DNA from: Sva-07 sp963716095
Lineage (GTDB): Bacteria > Actinomycetota > Acidimicrobiia > Acidimicrobiales > Ilumatobacteraceae
Reading direction: 5' to 3'
DNA length: 64,000 bases
Assembly: GCA_963716095.1 (NCBI GenBank)
Contig: CAVQSV010000023.1
Coordinates: forward strand, 186,001 to 250,000
In this document: piece after piece, positions 1 through 8,328 of the stretch
How the letters are laid out: the number at the start of each line of letters is the position of its first letter
Position numbering within the stretch: position 1 is the first letter of the stretch
Translations under genes and position numbers: made by a program
Notes under the pieces: model-generated
Databases searched by the model: none
Told to the model about the DNA's origin: nothing
What the model saw: only the letters and a program-made list of their open reading frames with translations

Positions 1-2
1 CC

Positions 3-585
3 TTCGCGACGATGGTCGCGCTGCACTCCGGTGTCGGGCAGGTGGTCGACGCGAACCTGCTCGAGACGATGTTCCAGATGATGGGGCCGTTGGCGTCGCT
101 GTACGCGGTGACCGGCGAACAGCAGCCGCGCCTCGGGGCGGGCCTGCCGTACACGGTGCCGCGGGGCACCTATCGATGCTCGGATGGGCGGTGGGTTGCG
201 GTGTCGACGAGCAGCGACTCGGTGGCAGCACGGGTGATGGAGGTGTTGGGCGTCGCCGACGACGTCCGGTTCACGAACGTTCGCGGGCCGAACCGAGCAC
301 CGCGATGAGCTGGAACGGGTGATGGTCGACTGGTGCCTCGCCCGCACACAGACCGAAGTGATCGGAGCGTTCACCGCGGCAGAGGCGGCGATCGGCCCGG
401 TGTACGACATGGCCGACATCGCTGCCGATCCGCACTACGCAGCGCGGGACGCGATCACCGCCGTCGGCGACACGCCGATGCAGGGATTGATCGCCCGACT
501 CTCGGCCACCCCGGGTCGATTGAGCTGGCCCGGCCGCCCACTCGACGCCGACGGCGACGACATCCGCGCCACCGGCTGGACCTGA
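3..585 (+). pseudogene. CaiB/BaiF family III CoA-transferase, 3' part, frameshifted
   Basis: The C-terminal part of a family III CoA-transferase, which moves CoA between an acyl-CoA and a free acid. The 5' end lies outside the window. The first segment (to about 278) contains GQVVDANLLETMF and a GTYRCSDGRWVAVS block typical of the family. The second (to the TGA at 583-585) carries AAIGPVYDMADIAADPHY and the closing RLSATPGRLSWPGRPL. The frame breaks near 279: removing one G turns the local reading into RFTNFAGRTEHRDELER, an expected family sequence, so a single-base insertion is the simplest cause. The gene converges on msrA. Whether the break is real or a sequencing error cannot be decided from one sequence. 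Confidence 0.8.
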
Positions 586-612
586 CCCCGCCCACCCCTA
601 CCCCCACCCATC

Positions 613-740
613 TCCGAAAAATGCGCAGATCAGCCCGCTGGTGACTGGCTCGTGCGCACAATTCGGCGGTCTTCCGCGTCGTCACCTCGAAACGTGCGCG
701 GATCTGCCCACCAGTGACGCTCTGGCGCGGATTTTTCGGA
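613..740. repeat. Composite inverted/direct repeat between convergent genes
   Basis: The 208-nt gap between the CoA-transferase and msrA holds ends that match in inverted orientation (TCCGAAAAAT at 613-622, ATTTTTCGGA at 731-740). Inside are two related direct copies of about 24 nt (622-645 and 695-718) sharing the pattern TGCGCNGATCNGCCC and GTGAC, about 19 of 24 identical. It may act as a bidirectional terminator or be a small dispersed repeat. No protein is encoded in the gap. Confidence 0.55.
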
Positions 741-793
741 AGGTGACGGGCGTGGAGCGAGGCCGCCGGTGAAGCGGTCGGGCGCGGTGCCGA

Positions 794-1450
794 TCAGGTG
801 GCGAGGCCGATGGGGCAGCTGACGCCGGTGCCACCGACGCCGCAGTAGCCGTTCGGGTTCTTCGCCAGGTACTGCTGGTGGTACGGCTCGGCGTAGAAGA
901 AGCTGCGGTCGAGGTCGAGCGGCAGGATCTCGCTGGTGATCTCGCCGTATCCCGCCGACGACAGGCGCTCTTGGAACACTGCCTGCGATGACTCGATCAG
1001 CGCCTGCTGCGACGGCTCGGTGATGAAGATCGCCGAGCGGTACTGGCTGCCGACATCGTTGCCCTGGCGCATGCCCTGGGTGGGGTCGTGCTCTTCCCAG
1101 AACGTCTGCAGCAGACGTTCGTAGCTGACGACCTCCGGGTCGAAGATCACCACGACGGCTTCGGTGTGGCCGGTGAGACCCGAGCACACCTCTTCATAGG
1201 TGGCGTTGGGCGTGAAGCCGCCGGCGTAGCCGACGAAGGTCGAGTAGACGCCGTCGAGTTGCCAGAACTTGCGCTCGACACCCCAGAAGCAGCCCATGGC
1301 GAACGCTGCGGTCGCCATCCCCTCCGGCCACGGGCCGACGAGAGGATTGCCGTTGACGAAGTGTGCGTCCGGAACCGGCATCGTCTGATCGGTGCGGCCG
1401 CGCAGGGCGTCCTCGGCGGCGACCATGGAGGCGTTCCTACGAAAAAGCAT
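794..1450 (-). CDS. msrA: Peptide-methionine (S)-S-oxide reductase MsrA
   Basis: Reduces the S epimer of methionine sulfoxide in proteins and free methionine, a cytosolic oxidative-damage repair enzyme. The catalytic motif GCFWG is present with Cys54. The rest of the fold is intact, including VGYAGG, TGHTEAVVV, FWEEHDPTQ and GSQYRSAIF, and the tail has two further cysteines (Cys203, Cys212) placed like the recycling pair of three-cysteine MsrA enzymes. The protein is 218 residues, normal for the family with an N-terminal extension. A downstream start at Met9 or Met24 is possible. No MsrB gene is adjacent. Confidence 0.95.
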   Translation of the reverse strand: MLFRRNASMVAAEDALRGRTDQTMPVPDAHFVNGNPLVGPWPEGMATAAFAMGCFWGVERKFWQLDGVYSTFVGYAGGFTPNATYEEVCSGLTGHTEAVVVIFDPEVVSYERLLQTFWEEHDPTQGMRQGNDVGSQYRSAIFITEPSQQALIESSQAVFQERLSSAGYGEITSEILPLDLDRSFFYAEPYHQQYLAKNPNGYCGVGGTGVSCPIGLAT

Positions 1451-1511
1451 GCGACCAGCCTACGAGTGGATCCGTGACAGCCTCGCGCGAAACATGTGAC
1501 CATTGCGCGCG

Positions 1512-1546
1512 CACGGTTCCCCGTGCCCAGGGCAGCGGGAACCGTG
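1512..1546. terminator. Palindrome of the GTGCCC-W-GGGCAC family, 3' of ABC-2 operon
   Basis: Arms of 17 nt around one A (CACGGTTCCC outer arm, inner GTGCCC/GGGCAG), 15 of 17 positions pairing. It lies 13 nt beyond the stop of the ABC-2 permease (minus strand) and shares the block GGTTCCCCGTGCCC with the perfect palindrome at 52717-52761. It most likely forms a terminator hairpin. Confidence 0.6.
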
Positions 1547-1558
1547 TGGGCGCACCGG

Positions 1559-2359
1559 TCAGCGCAGCAGGAGCCCCTCGATGCGGCGGGAGGTGATGCC
1601 GAGGCCGACGAGGGCGAGAGCTGCCAAGACACCGAGATGAACCAGCATCGTCCACTCGAACTGGCCCAGGTTCAGACCCCGCACCACCGCCACTCCGTGA
1701 TACAGCGGGCTGAGCTGCACCACCCAGGCCCACTCGCCGTAGCTCGACAGCGGGTAGAAGGTGGCCGAGAACAGCAGCAGCGGCAGGGTGACGGCGTTGA
1801 CGTACTCGAGGTCGGACCAGGTGCGCATGAAGGTCGTGTACGCCATCCCGATCGCGGCGAACGCGAACCCGATCAGCGCACAGACCGGCAGCGCCAACAC
1901 GATCCAGGCGGACCCGACCAGGCCGAGCAGCCACATCGTCACCACGAACGCACCGGCATACATCACCGCCCGGCTCACCGCCGAGAGGATCTCGCCCACG
2001 GCGACATCGGCTGCGGTCATCGGCGTGGCGAGCACCGTGTCGTACAACTTGGTGTGCTTGAGCTTCTCGAACACGTTGCCGGTGGCGTCGAAGACCGCCC
2101 CGTTCATCGCCGAGGCCGCGAGCAGCGCCGGGGCGACGAACTGTGCATAGTCGTACGTGACGCCGCCGACCACGATGTCGCCGACGAGGGCTGCGAAGCC
2201 GATCTGCACCGACAGCAGGTAGAGCAGCGGTTCGAAGAAGCCCGAGACGAACACCATCCAGGCGTGGCGGTAGAACATCACGCTGCGCTCGACCATTCGG
2301 TGCGGCCGCCGGGTGGTGGTGAGCACCTCGAGCGGCACGATGCGCAGTGCGATCGTCAT
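1559..2359 (-). CDS. ABC-2 type transporter permease (second subunit)
   Basis: Integral membrane subunit of an ABC-2 exporter such as the drug, polysaccharide or lipid exporters of the NodJ/DrrB type. The 266-residue protein has about six hydrophobic segments and the family block near the end (LSPLYHGVAVVRGL). The ATG at 2357-2359 is chosen because it overlaps the stop of the upstream permease as ATGA; a longer upstream reading is open but lies inside the neighbouring permease. It is the last gene of a three-gene operon whose ATPase is encoded at 3138-4094. Nothing nearby identifies the substrate. Confidence 0.88.
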   Translation of the reverse strand: MTIALRIVPLEVLTTTRRPHRMVERSVMFYRHAWMVFVSGFFEPLLYLLSVQIGFAALVGDIVVGGVTYDYAQFVAPALLAASAMNGAVFDATGNVFEKLKHTKLYDTVLATPMTAADVAVGEILSAVSRAVMYAGAFVVTMWLLGLVGSAWIVLALPVCALIGFAFAAIGMAYTTFMRTWSDLEYVNAVTLPLLLFSATFYPLSSYGEWAWVVQLSPLYHGVAVVRGLNLGQFEWTMLVHLGVLAALALVGLGITSRRIEGLLLR

Positions 2360-3138
2360 GGCGCGAGCCGCCGTGCGAACGTGATCCGGCACGCCACCCA
2401 TCCGGCGGTGGCGTAGGCAGTCAGGACGGCGAGGTGAACGCCGACATTGCCCGCGCTGACCGAGTCGATGACGGCCCCACGACACAGCTCGATCCCGTGC
2501 CAGAGTGGGGTGACGTAGGCGACCGGTTGCAGCCAACCGGGGAGTTCCTCGATCGGGAAGAATGCGCCACCGAACAGGAACATCGGGAGCAGACCGAACC
2601 GGATGATCGTCGGGAACGATCCACCGCCGTAGCGGGTCGACGACCAGGCCGAGATCGGGAGCGCGAATGCGAGACCGGTCAGCACCGCCACCGGGATCGC
2701 AACGAGCAGGCCCCACGAGCGTGTCTCGTCGAAGAACACCAGGACGGCGGCCACACCGGTCACCCCGATGCCGGCCCGGGTCGCATGCCACAACGCCAGC
2801 CCAGAGGCGATGTCGCTCGGCGTCAACGGGGTGGCCGCCATCGCCCGGTAGCGATTGCCCCAGAAGAACCCGTCGAGCACCTGCCAGAGCGACGCTTGAC
2901 CAGCACTGATCATCGCTGTCGTGGCGAGCAACGCTGGTGCAAGGTACGCGAAGTACGAAATGCCACCGAGCGCCGAGACCGAGTCGGCGTTGACGTCGAT
3001 CAAGGCGCCGACGCCGACGCCGATGCCGAGGAGATAGAGCAGCGGCTGCACGAACGCAAGCAGGACGTGCGACGTCCAGATCTTGCGGTAGACGGCGAAC
3101 TCGCTCTCCCAGACCCGGACGACGGTCGGTGTACCCAT
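2356..3138 (-). CDS. ABC-2 type transporter permease (first subunit)
   Basis: A 260-residue membrane subunit paired with the permease encoded downstream. Hydrophobic segments are seen at VLLAFVQPLLYLLGIGVGVGALI, around the APALLATTAMISAG block, and through the C-terminal half; VTPLWHGIELCRGAVI matches the conserved late motif of ABC-2 permeases. Its start overlaps the end of the ATPase gene by one base and its end overlaps the next start as ATGA, so all three products are probably made by coupled translation. Together with the ATPase it should form a complete exporter with two distinct permeases. Confidence 0.88.
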   Translation of the reverse strand: MGTPTVVRVWESEFAVYRKIWTSHVLLAFVQPLLYLLGIGVGVGALIDVNADSVSALGGISYFAYLAPALLATTAMISAGQASLWQVLDGFFWGNRYRAMAATPLTPSDIASGLALWHATRAGIGVTGVAAVLVFFDETRSWGLLVAIPVAVLTGLAFALPISAWSSTRYGGGSFPTIIRFGLLPMFLFGGAFFPIEELPGWLQPVAYVTPLWHGIELCRGAVIDSVSAGNVGVHLAVLTAYATAGWVACRITFARRLAP

Positions 3139-4094
3139 CAGTCGATCAGCGTCCGACCGGTCAGGCGGAGGAAGACGTCCTCGAGCGAACTGCGTCGCAC
3201 GAGGCTGCCGACGGGTTCGATACCGCGCCGGTGCACCTCGGCGAGCGCCGCTTCGCCGTCGTAGGCGTAGATCAACACCCGATCGGGCAGCACTTCCTGA
3301 CGATCGCCGATGCCATCGATCGCGTCGAGCGCTGCGGCATCCTCGTCAGCGGTGGCCGATGCGCTCTCGCCGAGCGCCTCGCGGTGGAGCCGCAACTCCA
3401 ACACCTCGCGAGTGGCGTGCTGCTCGATCAGCCCGCGAGGTGACCCTTCGGCCACGATCCGACCATCGTCCATCACCACGAGCCGATCGCACAGTTGCTC
3501 GGCCTCGTCCATGTAGTGGGTGGTGAGCACCAGCGTGACGCCGCGCTGCTTCAGCCGGTAGAGACGGTCCCACAGGATGTGGCGGGCCTGGGGGTCGAGG
3601 CCGGTGGTCGGCTCGTCGAGCAGCAACAGGTCGGGCTCGCTCATCAGCGACCTGGCGATCGTGAGGCGTCGCTTCATGCCGCCCGACAGCGGATCGACCC
3701 GCTGGTCGGCGCGGTCGGTGAGCTGCACGAAGTCGAGCAGTTCGGCGGCACGCCGCTTGCACTCCGCCCGTGGGATGTCGAAGTAGCGCCCGTAGATCAC
3801 CAGGTTCTCGACCACGGTGAGCTCCGAGTCGAGTTGGTCGGCCTGGGGCACCACACCCATACGGGCTCGGATCGCCGGCCCGTCGGTCGCCGGGTCGAGG
3901 CCGAAGACGCTCATCGTGCCCGACGTGATCGGCGAGACACAGCCGATCATCCGCATGGTCGAGGTCTTGCCGGCGCCGTTGGGTCCGAGGAAACCGAACG
4001 ACTCACCCGGGGCCACGTCGAAGTCGATGCCGTCGACTGCGACGAAGTCACCGAACTCCTTGCGGAGCTCTCGGGCAGTGATCAACGCCGACAC
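3138..4094 (-). CDS. ABC transporter ATP-binding protein, NodI/DrrA type
   Basis: ATPase of the ABC-2 exporter. Walker A GPNGAGKTS spans residues 37-45, the Q-loop is VVPQADQ, the signature LSGGM is at 136-140, Walker B LLLLDEP at about 157-162, and the switch histidine lies in LVLTTHYMDEAEQLCDR, a hallmark of the drug-exporter subfamily. The C-terminal domain (residues 220-318) has the usual accessory fold ending RSSLEDVFLRLTGR. Translation begins at ATG 4094. A GNAT gene starts about 50 nt away in the opposite direction, so the two share a short divergent promoter region. Confidence 0.93.
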   Translation of the reverse strand: MSALITARELRKEFGDFVAVDGIDFDVAPGESFGFLGPNGAGKTSTMRMIGCVSPITSGTMSVFGLDPATDGPAIRARMGVVPQADQLDSELTVVENLVIYGRYFDIPRAECKRRAAELLDFVQLTDRADQRVDPLSGGMKRRLTIARSLMSEPDLLLLDEPTTGLDPQARHILWDRLYRLKQRGVTLVLTTHYMDEAEQLCDRLVVMDDGRIVAEGSPRGLIEQHATREVLELRLHREALGESASATADEDAAALDAIDGIGDRQEVLPDRVLIYAYDGEAALAEVHRRGIEPVGSLVRRSSLEDVFLRLTGRTLID

Positions 4095-4142
4095 AGTCCG
4101 GCACCGTACGGCAGTGGTCCCGACTCGGACAATGCGGTTACG

Positions 4143-4670
4143 GTGCGGCGCGTGCTCACCGAGTCCGGCAGCGAACCCACCATCGGGGTCCGAACGATCG
4201 CGCCCGCCGATCTCGATCGGATCCTGACGATCAACGAAGCCAACGTGCCCGACGTCGGCTCGGTCGACGCCGATCGCATGGCGTTCCTACTGGACGCCAG
4301 TCCCATCGCCTTGGCGGTCGAACTCGGCGACACGATCGTCGGGTTCTGCCTCGTGCTGCCATCGAATTCGCCCTACGACTCGGTCAACTTCCGATGGTTC
4401 ACCGAGCGCTACGACGACTTCATGTACCTCGATCGCGTCGCCTTCGACGCCAAGGCGCAGGGGCGCGGGCTCGGCACGCTGCTCTACGCCGAAGTCGACC
4501 GGGCGATGACCGAACTCGGCGCGACCCGCCTTGCGCTCGAGGTCAACGTCGACCCACCGAACGATCAGTCGCTGGCGTTCCATGCCCGCCGTGGATTCGT
4601 CGAAGTCGGTCAGCAGGACACGCCGTACGGGATCCGTGTGTCGATGCAGATGCGACGCGTCGATTCGTGA
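4143..4670 (+). CDS. GNAT family N-acetyltransferase
   Basis: Acetyl-CoA-dependent acyltransferase of unknown substrate. The acetyl-CoA binding segment is clear: YLDRVAFDAKAQGRGLGTLLY contains the Q/RxxGxG/A signature, followed by LALEVNVDPPNDQSLAFHARRGFVEVG, the typical beta-bulge and C-terminal arm. GTG at 4143 or 4152 are the plausible starts; neither has a strong ribosome site. A longer upstream reading frame is open but runs antisense through the ABC ATPase gene and is not credible. The stop codon sits in the arm of the palindrome at 4666-4698. Confidence 0.85.
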   Translation: MRRVLTESGSEPTIGVRTIAPADLDRILTINEANVPDVGSVDADRMAFLLDASPIALAVELGDTIVGFCLVLPSNSPYDSVNFRWFTERYDDFMYLDRVAFDAKAQGRGLGTLLYAEVDRAMTELGATRLALEVNVDPPNDQSLAFHARRGFVEVGQQDTPYGIRVSMQMRRVDS

Positions 4671-4698
4671 CGCTTGGTGTCTGACACCAGACGTCACG
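4666..4698. terminator. Bipartite palindrome (GGTGTC-T-GACACC core) containing both stop codons of convergent genes
   Basis: Arms of 16 nt around a central T, 14 of 16 positions pairing: outer CGTGACG/CGTCACG, a two-base mismatch, then inner TGGTGTC/GACACCA. The TGA of the GNAT gene (4668-4670) is in the left arm and the TGA of the minus-strand amidohydrolase (complement of 4694-4696) is in the right arm. It is well placed to terminate both transcripts. The same inner core recurs elsewhere in the window. Confidence 0.75.
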
Positions 4699-5476
4699 GA
4701 CGGCGGTCTTGCAGGAACCGGAAGTGGTTCCGGGTGGACGCGACGTGGGCGGGATCGAGGTCGGCGAGGAGCACCGTTTCGACCCCGGCACCTGTCGCGA
4801 GGACCTCGCCGAGCGGGTCGATGATTGCGCTGTCGCCGGAGTAGTCGAGCCCGCCACCGGATCCGACACGGTTGACCCCGACGACATAGGCCTGGTTCTC
4901 GATCGCCCGAGCTCGCAGCAGCGTCGACCAGTGCAGCCGTCGCTTGGCCGGCCAGTTGGCCACGACGAGGAACGCATCGACGTCGGTCGCCAACGCCCAG
5001 AACTCGTCGGCGAACCGCAGGTCGTAACACACGAAGAGCGCGCAGCGCAGTCCGTCGATGTCGACGGTGACGAAGTCGGTGCCGGCTCGCACGTATCGCT
5101 CTTCGTCGGCGTGCGAGAACGGGTGGATCTTGCGGTAGCGGGTGGCAACGCCGTCGGGTGACACCAGCACGAACACATTCGATGGGCGTTGATCGTCCGG
5201 GGGAGCCTCCGGTGCGACCTCCGGACACGAACCTCCGACCCACACCCCGTGTGTCGTCGCCATCTCGGTGAGGAACTGCGACGACACGCCACCCTCGGGC
5301 TCGGCGATGTCGGGCGAGTCGAACGAGAAACCGGTCGAGAACGTCTCGGTCAGCAGAACGACCCGGGCACCACTTGCGGCCGCGCCGGCAACCCTCGGCG
5401 CCAGCCGCGCGAAGTTCGCAGCCCGGTCGTGCCAGGCGATGTCGTGCTGGACTGCGGCGACGCGCACCGTCGTCAC
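4694..5476 (-). CDS. Carbon-nitrogen hydrolase, probable omega-amidase
   Basis: Nitrilase-superfamily amidase with the catalytic triad visible as Glu44 (LLTETFS), Lys116 (RYRKIHPF) and Cys150 (FVCYDLRF). The YxKxHPF and CYDLRFADEFW blocks fit the YafV/omega-amidase branch, which hydrolyses alpha-ketoglutaramate or ketosuccinamate. Length is 260 residues from a GTG at 5474-5476 that overlaps the aminotransferase stop as GTGA. The partner upstream is a glutamine-transaminase-like enzyme, so the pair probably performs transamination with glutamine and then deamidates the keto-acid product, pulling the reaction forward. The substrate assignment is inferred from family and context. Confidence 0.87.
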   Translation of the reverse strand: MTTVRVAAVQHDIAWHDRAANFARLAPRVAGAAASGARVVLLTETFSTGFSFDSPDIAEPEGGVSSQFLTEMATTHGVWVGGSCPEVAPEAPPDDQRPSNVFVLVSPDGVATRYRKIHPFSHADEERYVRAGTDFVTVDIDGLRCALFVCYDLRFADEFWALATDVDAFLVVANWPAKRRLHWSTLLRARAIENQAYVVGVNRVGSGGGLDYSGDSAIIDPLGEVLATGAGVETVLLADLDPAHVASTRNHFRFLQDRRP

Positions 5477-6675
5477 GGACCGAACCCCGCTGCCAGATGC
5501 GCCACCGCGTCGTCGATCACGTCGAGACGTTTGCAGCATGCGAACCGCACCAAATGGCGACCGTGTTCGGGCCGCGCGTAGAACACCTCGTTGGGCACGG
5601 CGACGACACCACAGCGCTCGGGGAGCGATCGGCAGAACGCGACCCCGTCGCCACTCGGATCCACCGGCCGGATGTCGACCGTCGTGAAGTAGGTGGCCTC
5701 TGGCTCGTGGGCGACGAAACCAGCCGACCGCAAGCCGGCCACCAGATGGTCACGGGCCGTCTGCAGGGTCGCTGCGAGCCCGGTGAAGTAGGAGTCGGGC
5801 AGCGCCAAGCCCACAGCCATCGCTGGTTGGAACGGTGCGCCGTTCACGTAGGTGAGGAACTGTTTGGCGGTCTTGGCAGCGCTGACCAGGGGCTCGGGGC
5901 CCGACATCCAACCGATCTTCCACCCCGTCGTGTGGAAGGTCTTGCCACCGGAGGAGATGGTGAGTGTGCGGTCGAACATGCCGGGCAGCGTCGCCATCGG
6001 GACGTGCTCGCGACCGTCGAACAGCAGATGCTCGTACACCTCGTCGGTGACCACGATGAGGTCGCGTTCGATCGCCAGCCGAGCGATCAGTCCCAACTCG
6101 TCACGCGTGAACACCTTGCCGGTCGGATTGTGTGGCGTGTTGAGCAGGATCATCTTCGTGCGGCCGGAGACTGCTGCGTCCAACTCGTCGGCGTCGAAGG
6201 TGTACCGCCCGTCATCGCCCGGGGCGAGGAGCACCGGCACCGCACGGGCGTCTGCCAACGCGATTCCCGCCTGGTAGCTGTCGTACATCGGCTCGAACAC
6301 CACGACCTCGTCGCCTGCGTCGAGCATGCCGAGCAGCGCTCCGGCGAGGGCCTCGGTGGCGCCGGCGGTGACGACGATCTCGCTCGCCGGGTCGAGGTCG
6401 ATGCCGTACCAGCGTTGCTGATGTTCGGCGATCGCCTGGCGCAGCTGAGGAATCCCGGGCCCTGGTGGATACTGGTTGACGCCCGAACGGATGGCCTCGA
6501 CCGCTGCGTCGAGCACGTCGGCCGGCCCGTCGGTGTCGGGGAATCCCTGTCCGAGGTTGATCGCCCCCGTCTCGACGGCCAGCGCCGACATCTCCGCGAA
6601 GATCGTGGTGCCGAAGCCGGCGAGCTTCTTGGTGAGCGGATCGGTCGGTGCCACGACGCAACTGTAGGCAAGCAC
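5473..6675 (-). CDS. Class I/II PLP aminotransferase, glutamine-transaminase/YbdL type
   Basis: PLP-dependent aminotransferase of 400 residues. Visible landmarks are NLGQGFPDTDGP near residue 40, QYPPGPGIPQLR, NPTGK (Asn183), DEVYEHL (Tyr214) and the Schiff-base lysine in SSGGKTF (Lys245). The GQGFPD and DEVYEHLLFDG blocks are typical of kynurenine aminotransferase/glutamine transaminase K and bacterial YbdL, which prefer methionine, phenylalanine and glutamine with the matching keto acids. It is first in a two-gene operon with the omega-amidase. The likely role is transamination of keto-methylthiobutyrate or aromatic keto acids; no other methionine-salvage gene is in the window. Confidence 0.88.
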   Translation of the reverse strand: MLAYSCVVAPTDPLTKKLAGFGTTIFAEMSALAVETGAINLGQGFPDTDGPADVLDAAVEAIRSGVNQYPPGPGIPQLRQAIAEHQQRWYGIDLDPASEIVVTAGATEALAGALLGMLDAGDEVVVFEPMYDSYQAGIALADARAVPVLLAPGDDGRYTFDADELDAAVSGRTKMILLNTPHNPTGKVFTRDELGLIARLAIERDLIVVTDEVYEHLLFDGREHVPMATLPGMFDRTLTISSGGKTFHTTGWKIGWMSGPEPLVSAAKTAKQFLTYVNGAPFQPAMAVGLALPDSYFTGLAATLQTARDHLVAGLRSAGFVAHEPEATYFTTVDIRPVDPSGDGVAFCRSLPERCGVVAVPNEVFYARPEHGRHLVRFACCKRLDVIDDAVAHLAAGFGP

Positions 6676-6734
6676 GGCGCCTCGAGCCCGGGGCCGGGCT
6701 CGTCGATGCTCGGAATGCGGCCACCCGGTCGAGG

Positions 6735-8084
6735 TCAGCCGTGAGTGAGTTCCTCTGCCTCCTGCGGCTGGCGACGCCGGTCCGGTCCCTCGTACCCAGT
6801 CGTCGCGCTCACCTCGTCAGCGCTGAATTCGACGGCGTGTGCGTCGGCGAGCCGATAGATCACCCCGGTCGTCTTTGCGCTGTACATGGCGACGTCAGCG
6901 GCGCTGATCAGTTCGTCGAGGCCTCGTCCGTGGCGCGGGAAGAGCGCCGCGCCGATCGCCGCGTGCACCGTGACATCACCGGCAATCGGCGTCGCGGCCA
7001 GCGATCGGCCGACACGCTCGGCGCTCGCACGAACCCCGCTGCCATCCTCGATCCCGGGGAGCAGGATGACGAACTCGTCGCCACCCCATCGGCCGACCAC
7101 GTCGGTGTCTCGAACGGCTGACCGCAGCCGTTGCGCTGCCGCTTTCAGGACGACATCACCGAACTGGTGCCCGAGTGTGTCGTTGATCTGCTTGAACCCG
7201 TTGAGGTCGATCAGCATCAGGCAGACACCGGTCTGGAAGCGGTCGGCGACCGCCAGCGCTTCCTCGGTGATCCGCTCGAACTCTCGGCGATTCACCAGCC
7301 CGGTCAGTTCGTCGGTGGTCGCCCGCCGTTCGAGCGCCCGCCGATCCAGGAAGAAGGTCCAGCCCGCAAGTGCCATCAGCGCCGTGCCCAGGGCCAGCAG
7401 GATCACATAGCCGGTGAGCCCGTAGCCGGCGATGCCATCGCCAACCAGTCCGGCGCCGTCCTCGGCGGATGCAACGACCTGGACTGCGCCGCCGCCTTCG
7501 GGGAGTTGCAGCGTGTCGGTCACGACGATGCGACCGTCGTCCGTCAGCGGGCCGACCCGGCCGCCATCGCCGGGCGCGACGTCCGACAGTGCGATGTCGA
7601 CGACGGCGTCGTATGCCGCGACTGTCGTGCGGGCGCGCTCGTCGATCAGGACCGTGGCAGGGAGTCGAAGCGCTGCGGTGACCGGGCCGCGCAACACCAC
7701 CAGCAACGAGTCGGTGTCTTCGTCGACGACGGCGGCGGGACCGTTGCTCTGCGCCGATGCGCTGACCGCGGAACTGAACGCGGCGAGGGCGGAGAGGTCG
7801 GCGCCGGTGCAACGCGATGCGTCGTCTGTCGAGACACAGGCCGAAGCATCAGGCCCGAACGACCGCGAGAGCACCTCCGGGTCGGTCAGCTCGTTGGCGG
7901 CTCCGACCACGGCGAGGGCACGGAAGACGGTGCCCTCCACCGACTGATCGGCGACCAGGACCGTTGCCGTGACACGCGCGGACTGCTCGCTACGAGCTTG
8001 GGACCGCTCGCTGACCATCGACACCAACGTGGCGACCAACAGCACGACGCTGCCGACCAGCGCGCCGATGCGGATCAGTCTCAT
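6735..8084 (-). CDS. Membrane-bound diguanylate cyclase (GGDEF)
   Basis: Makes cyclic di-GMP from two GTP. From the ATG at 8082-8084 the protein is 449 residues: a transmembrane segment at about 7-25, an extracytoplasmic region of about 190 residues with no recognised sensor fold, a second membrane helix (GYVILLALGTALMALAGWTFF), then the GGDEF domain. The active-site GGDEF begins at residue 334, and RDTD five residues before it is an inhibitory product-binding site, so feedback control is likely. TDELTGLVNRREF marks the domain start. No EAL or HD-GYP partner is nearby. A longer N-terminal reading from 8150 is open but less likely given the membrane helix. Confidence 0.92.
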   Translation of the reverse strand: MRLIRIGALVGSVVLLVATLVSMVSERSQARSEQSARVTATVLVADQSVEGTVFRALAVVGAANELTDPEVLSRSFGPDASACVSTDDASRCTGADLSALAAFSSAVSASAQSNGPAAVVDEDTDSLLVVLRGPVTAALRLPATVLIDERARTTVAAYDAVVDIALSDVAPGDGGRVGPLTDDGRIVVTDTLQLPEGGGAVQVVASAEDGAGLVGDGIAGYGLTGYVILLALGTALMALAGWTFFLDRRALERRATTDELTGLVNRREFERITEEALAVADRFQTGVCLMLIDLNGFKQINDTLGHQFGDVVLKAAAQRLRSAVRDTDVVGRWGGDEFVILLPGIEDGSGVRASAERVGRSLAATPIAGDVTVHAAIGAALFPRHGRGLDELISAADVAMYSAKTTGVIYRLADAHAVEFSADEVSATTGYEGPDRRRQPQEAEELTHG

Positions 8085-8156
8085 GAGCGTGCATCGGCAC
8101 GCAGGGTGGCCGACTTGAGGAATCGTTGATGGATTCTCGAACGACCGCACTACGCG

Positions 8157-8190
8157 AACAGGGGCTCCGCACAGCTGCGGAGCCCCTGTT
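8157..8190. terminator. Hairpin 3' of tRNA-Arg
   Basis: Perfect 15-nt arms (AACAGGGGCTCCGCA and its complement) around a CAGC loop, starting 5 nt past the CCA end of tRNA-Arg on the minus strand. It fits a terminator for the tRNA transcript and also separates it from the GGDEF gene. Confidence 0.8.
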
Positions 8191-8194
8191 CATG

Positions 8195-8270
8195 TGGCGC
8201 GCTCGGAGAGAGTCGAACTCCCAACCGCTTGATCCGTAGTCAAGTGCTCTATCCATTGAGCTACGAGCGC
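8195..8270 (-). tRNA. tRNA-Arg(ACG)
   Basis: Acceptor GCGCTCG pairs with CGAGCGC, the anticodon stem CTTGA/TCAAG encloses CTACGGA giving anticodon ACG, and the T arm contains GTTCGACT. CCA is encoded. The anticodon A would be converted to inosine by TadA, reading CGU, CGC and CGA. Confidence 0.95.
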
Positions 8271-8328
8271 AATTGCGACCGGCGACAGTGTAGACCCAAC
8301 TCGCCGAGTTGCCGACGACGAAGTTTGC

